A stretch of 64,000 bases of DNA from Methylobacterium sp. WL1 (lineage in GTDB: Bacteria; Pseudomonadota; Alphaproteobacteria; Rhizobiales; Beijerinckiaceae). Location of the stretch: assembly GCF_008000895.1 (NCBI RefSeq), contig NZ_CP042823.1:3624001-3688000 (forward strand). Reading direction: 5' to 3'. The position numbers and the translations under genes are program-made. Under the pieces are notes generated by a model. It was not told the origin of the DNA. It made no database searches and was given only the letters and a program-made list of their open reading frames with translations. Within the stretch, counting starts at the first letter, position 1. Every line of letters starts with the position of its first letter. Below are positions 61,466 through 64,000 of the stretch, piece after piece.

Positions 61466-61624
61466 GCCGCCTGTCGGACGCGGTCGCCCGAGGCCTGGCC
61501 CGCTCTCCGAATCACCTTAAACGGGAGGCGCAAGCTTCGGCCAAGGCCCGCGATGCTAGTCTGTCGCCGGCCATGTGATCGGATCCCCCCGAGGCCGAAT
61601 CGTCCTCGTCAGGAGACCGACGCC

Positions 61625-61957
61625 ATGACTCGCCACACCGTCGCTCTCGCGGCCGGCGTATTATCCGCCGTGACGGCCGGCGGCGTTTGCTGCGCCGCGG
61701 ATCTGGGCCCGTATCGTGCCCAACGCGCCGTCCCGGTGGCACGCCCGCACGTGGGCGGCAGGTTCGTCGCCGCGGTCCCGGTCCGTCCGGAATACAGCTA
61801 TTACGGCGAGTACGGCTATCCGGCGCCGTTCGGTTACGGATACGGCTACGCGCCGACCCCTGGCCGCAGCATGGAATACGGCTATTACGGTCCGACCTAC
61901 TATGTGTTCGCGCCGGACACGTATCGCGGTCCGGTCTTCGGCTATCACGAGTGGTAG
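61625..61957 (+). CDS. exported Tyr/Pro-rich protein
   Basis: This 110-residue protein has a signal peptide (MTRHTVALAAGVLSAVTAGG, with VCCA near the cleavage site). The mature part is rich in Tyr, Gly and Pro: YSYYGEYGYPAPFGYGYGYAP, GYYGPTYYVFAP. It shares composition, not full sequence, with the protein at 61017. AGGAG lies upstream of ATG 61625. It is probably a surface or periplasmic protein. The CC pair near the signal end could be a lipobox-like site, but spacing is not ideal. Confidence 0.62.
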   Translation: MTRHTVALAAGVLSAVTAGGVCCAADLGPYRAQRAVPVARPHVGGRFVAAVPVRPEYSYYGEYGYPAPFGYGYGYAPTPGRSMEYGYYGPTYYVFAPDTYRGPVFGYHEW

Positions 61958-61982
61958 TCAGTCGTCGCGAGCGCGGGTCTCG

Positions 61983-62261
61983 GTGCGGGATGAGGCCGAC
62001 CCCGTGCAGGACGACGAACCGGATTGTGTCGAACTCGACCTGACCGGGCTGAAATGCCCGCTCCCGGTCCTGCGCACCCGCAAGGCCCTGCGCGCGCTGG
62101 GCACCGGGCGGGTCCTGGTGGTCGTCTGCACGGATCCGATGGCGATGATCGACATCCCGAACCTCGTGCGTGAGGAGGGTGTCCGGCTGGATTCGGCCGA
62201 GCGCTGCGGAGATCGCCTGTGTTTCCGCATGACCGCCTCCGCGAAGCCGCCGCATTCCTGA
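61983..62261 (+). CDS. TusA/SirA-family sulfur carrier protein
   Basis: This protein of about 92 residues has the TusA signature LDLTGLKCPLPVLRTRKAL with the active Cys in CPxP, then VVCTDPMAMIDIPNLVREEG. It is a two-layer sandwich that carries persulfide sulfur for tRNA or cofactor thiolation or for other sulfur transfer. No ATG precedes the domain in frame; GTG 61983 or GTG 62004 is used. It is followed by the Nudix gene after 38 bp and may be co-transcribed. Confidence 0.82.
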   Translation: MRDEADPVQDDEPDCVELDLTGLKCPLPVLRTRKALRALGTGRVLVVVCTDPMAMIDIPNLVREEGVRLDSAERCGDRLCFRMTASAKPPHS

Positions 62262-62299
62262 GCGATCCGTCCGTTTCTCAGGGATAGGGTGGAGACGGC

Positions 62300-62866
62300 A
62301 TGGCACCACGGATCGGGGGCGTGCGCCTCGTGCACGAGGGTTGGGCCCGCTACCTCGTGGCCGAGGTGATGCAGGACGATGGCACGCGCATCACGCGCGA
62401 GATGGAGGATCACGGCCGCGCCGTCGCGGTGCTGCCGTACGATCCGGTCCGGCGCGTGGCGACGCTGGTCTCGCAGTTCCGGGCGCCGGTGCTCTATTCC
62501 GGCGGTCCGCCGAGCCATGTCGAGGTGCCGGCAGGGCTGCTCGACGACGGCGCGCCGGAGGACGAGGTTCGGCGCGAGGCCGCCGAGGAGACCGGACTGC
62601 GCCTCGGCGCCCTCGACCTCGTGGCCAGCGCCTGGACGATGCCGGGCATCTCGACCGAGCGGATGGACCTGTTCCTGGCCGCCTACGGCGAATCCGACCG
62701 TACCGGCGCCGGCGGCGGCCTGGCCGCGGAGGGCGAGGCGGTGGCCGTGCACGAGATCCCACTGCCGGAACTCCTGGCCATGACCCGCCGCGGCGCCCTC
62801 ACCGACATGAAGTCGCTGCTGCTGCTCTTCGCGCTTCAACTGCGACGGCCGGAGCTGTTTGCGTAG
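62300..62866 (+). CDS. Nudix hydrolase, ADP-sugar pyrophosphatase-like
   Basis: This 188-residue protein contains the Nudix box GLLDDGAPEDEVRREAAEETGLRLG (G-x5-E-x7-R-E-x2-E-E pattern; the first Gly-Glu spacing is slightly altered). AVLPYDPVRRVATLVSQFRAPV before it and SAWTMPGISTERMDLFLAAY after it place it with ADP-ribose/GDP-mannose pyrophosphatases (NudK/NudF group). It is cytoplasmic. Substrate is inferred from family only. Confidence 0.85.
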   Translation: MAPRIGGVRLVHEGWARYLVAEVMQDDGTRITREMEDHGRAVAVLPYDPVRRVATLVSQFRAPVLYSGGPPSHVEVPAGLLDDGAPEDEVRREAAEETGLRLGALDLVASAWTMPGISTERMDLFLAAYGESDRTGAGGGLAAEGEAVAVHEIPLPELLAMTRRGALTDMKSLLLLFALQLRRPELFA

Positions 62867-62917
62867 CCGACTGAAGCTCGCCCGCGACACGTTGGAATGA
62901 CAGACCACGCTTCTCGC

Positions 62918-62940
62918 CGTCATTGCGAGCGCAGCGAACC
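62918..62940. repeat. copy of a dispersed extragenic element (CATTGCGAGC type)
   Basis: CGTCATTGCGAGCGCAGCGA begins at 62918 and matches the core of a widespread proteobacterial intergenic element usually written TCATTGCGAGCG(A/C)AGCGAAGCAATC. Only one half is seen here. It lies between convergent genes. Confidence 0.45.
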
Positions 62941-63021
62941 CGGACGAACCTCCATCCAATCACGCCGACGATCTGGGCGTCGATGGGATCGGGCTTGCGC
63001 ACCCGGCGCCGGCCCGCCCCC

Positions 63022-63846
63022 TCAATCCCGCCGGCCCGAAACGCGGTCGCGCACGGCGATGCCGATGAAGCGCCAGGATTCGATGAAGTAGCGCCGGAAG
63101 AGCCGGCGCGGGGCACACAGGAAGCGGAACACCCACTCGAGGCCGAGCCGCTGCATAAGCCGCGGGGCGCGGGGGAGGCAGCCGGCCGCGACCGACAGAG
63201 CGTCGCCGACGCAGAACACCACCGGGTTGCCGAGCGCCCGGCCCTGGCGATCGACCCACACTTCCGATTTCGGTGCGCCGACGCCCATCACCAGCAGGGT
63301 GGTGCCGTGGGCGCGGATCCGCTCGGCCAGGGCGCTGCCGTAAGACGCGTCGTCCTCGAAGCCGAAGGGCGGCACCGCACTCGCCACCGCGCCGTCCGGC
63401 AGACCGGCGGCCTGCAGGCGCGTGGTCAGCGTGTCGGCGACGTCCTGGCGTGCAGCGACGAAGAACACCCGGCGGGCGTAGGGCGGCGGGTCGGCCAGGA
63501 CGCAGGCCAGGAGGTCGTGGCCGGTGATCCGTTCCGCCGGCCGGCCGCTCGCGACACGGGCGAGCCAGACCAGAGGCATGCCGTCGAGGGTCCGGGCAGC
63601 GGCGCGCGCGTAGGCGCCCCGGAAATCCGCGTCCTCGGCCAGTTGGACGACGTGGTCGACGTTGGCGGTGACGATCGTCCGGGGACCGTCCGAGCGCCGT
63701 GCCGCCACCGCGGTCACGATCGCGGACGCGGTGCCGACGTGGAAGCCGTAGCCGAACAGCGTGGCAGTCGTGGACGGCTCCGGCGCAGCCCGGTCCCGCA
63801 ACGCCGCCTCCGGGTCTGCCAGGCTCGGAGCCTCGACATCACGCAT
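63022..63846 (-). CDS. WecB/TagA/CpsF family glycosyltransferase
   Basis: This 274-residue GT26-type enzyme has IVTANVDHVVQLAED, TLDGMPLVWLARVASG with the catalytic-type Asp, ERITGHDLL, LLVMGVGAPKSEVWVDRQG and RLGLEWVFRFLCAPRRLFRRY. The family adds N-acetylmannosamine or glucose-like residues in surface polymer assembly. The ATG overlaps the 3' end of a Wzz-like gene by 8 nt (63839-63846), so it belongs to a second polysaccharide operon running in from the right edge. Confidence 0.85.
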   Translation of the reverse strand: MRDVEAPSLADPEAALRDRAAPEPSTTATLFGYGFHVGTASAIVTAVAARRSDGPRTIVTANVDHVVQLAEDADFRGAYARAAARTLDGMPLVWLARVASGRPAERITGHDLLACVLADPPPYARRVFFVAARQDVADTLTTRLQAAGLPDGAVASAVPPFGFEDDASYGSALAERIRAHGTTLLVMGVGAPKSEVWVDRQGRALGNPVVFCVGDALSVAAGCLPRAPRLMQRLGLEWVFRFLCAPRRLFRRYFIESWRFIGIAVRDRVSGRRD

Positions 63847-64000
63847 CGGCGGCCCGGAAGCTGGTCCCGGGGCGGGCGACGGCGCGGCGGAACCGCCGAC
63901 GGTCGCTGTCGGCGCCGAGCGCCAACGCGATGGCTCCGCCGAGCAGCAGGCCGAGCACGAGGGCCACCGGCAGCACGATCTTCGGCGAGGGCGGGAAGGT
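63839..64000 (-). CDS. chain-length determinant/Wzz-like protein (C-terminal end only)
   Basis: Only the last 53 codons are in the window. They read TFPPSPKIVLPVALVLGLLLGGAIALALG, then charged DSDRRRFRRAVARPGTSFRAADA and a stop. The P-x2-P motif just before a final membrane helix is the standard end of Wzz/GumC-type polysaccharide co-polymerases. The rest lies beyond the right edge. Paired with the overlapping WecB-type gene, it marks a second exopolysaccharide cluster. Confidence 0.6.
   Translation of the reverse strand, partial: TFPPSPKIVLPVALVLGLLLGGAIALALGADSDRRRFRRAVARPGTSFRAADA

Noticed and set aside
1..64000. CRISPR arrays, insertion sequences, phage genes, rRNA
   Set aside because: No regularly spaced repeats, transposase motifs, phage structural genes or rRNA-like sequence were seen anywhere in the window.

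Overview
The window is GC-rich, tightly packed alphaproteobacterial chromosome and most likely comes from Methylobacterium or a close relative. Support for this comes from the PqqA peptides (C1-type PQQ precursor ending ...EVTSYESAEIDTFN), the nadABC operon with paired dyad operators, the Tat-dependent PaoABC aldehyde oxidoreductase, the lptCAB order and many small lineage-type exported proteins. No CRISPR array, rRNA, complete tRNA, transposase or phage gene was seen.

Layout. 1-14.3 kb is housekeeping and catabolic: a partial cytochrome c protein, a scar where two gene remnants (AraC and LeuA 3' ends) abut, a family I CoA-transferase, GhrA, an MFS transporter, glucokinase, trehalose-phosphatase, a serine hydrolase, a GNAT gene broken by a one-base deletion, and a LuxR-type regulator. 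14.9-29.1 kb is an exopolysaccharide locus: Wza-like lipoprotein, Wzz-like chain-length protein, a degenerate BY-kinase-type ATPase, Wzy-type polymerase and GT2 in one four-base-overlap operon; then a methyltransferase, a DUF1972 GT4 and two hexapeptide acetyltransferases; then Wzx-type flippase, GT2, a secreted beta-helix protein and a GT4. 29-42 kb holds an MFS transporter, a DHH phosphoesterase, lptC-lptA-lptB, htpG, kup and nadA-nadB-nadC. 43-48.5 kb holds paoABC followed by an acyl-CoA synthetase gene frameshifted in a G6 run; mgtE follows.

50.4-50.8 kb holds the most distinctive element: two tandem pqqA genes encoding identical 29-residue PQQ precursor peptides, separated by a hairpin and closed by a strong rho-independent terminator, with no other pqq gene in the window. 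The rest (51-64 kb) is a mix of small exported or membrane proteins, a metallophosphoesterase, a PfpI-like protein, a cold-shock protein with a long leader, an inositol-phosphatase-family enzyme, UbiA, RsmE, glutamate-cysteine ligase, Gly/Tyr-rich exported proteins, a TusA-like protein and a Nudix hydrolase. At the right edge a WecB/TagA-type glycosyltransferase and a Wzz-like tail mark the start of a second polysaccharide locus.

How the genes may work together: the EPS locus supplies polymerisation, flipping, chain-length control and export, but no sugar-phosphate primer transferase is visible. PaoABC, the divergent aldo/keto reductase and the (broken) CoA ligase suggest an aldehyde-handling locus. 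The twin pqqA genes would feed peptide to PQQ synthesis enzymes encoded elsewhere. All functional calls rest on motif recognition by eye; no database search was possible.
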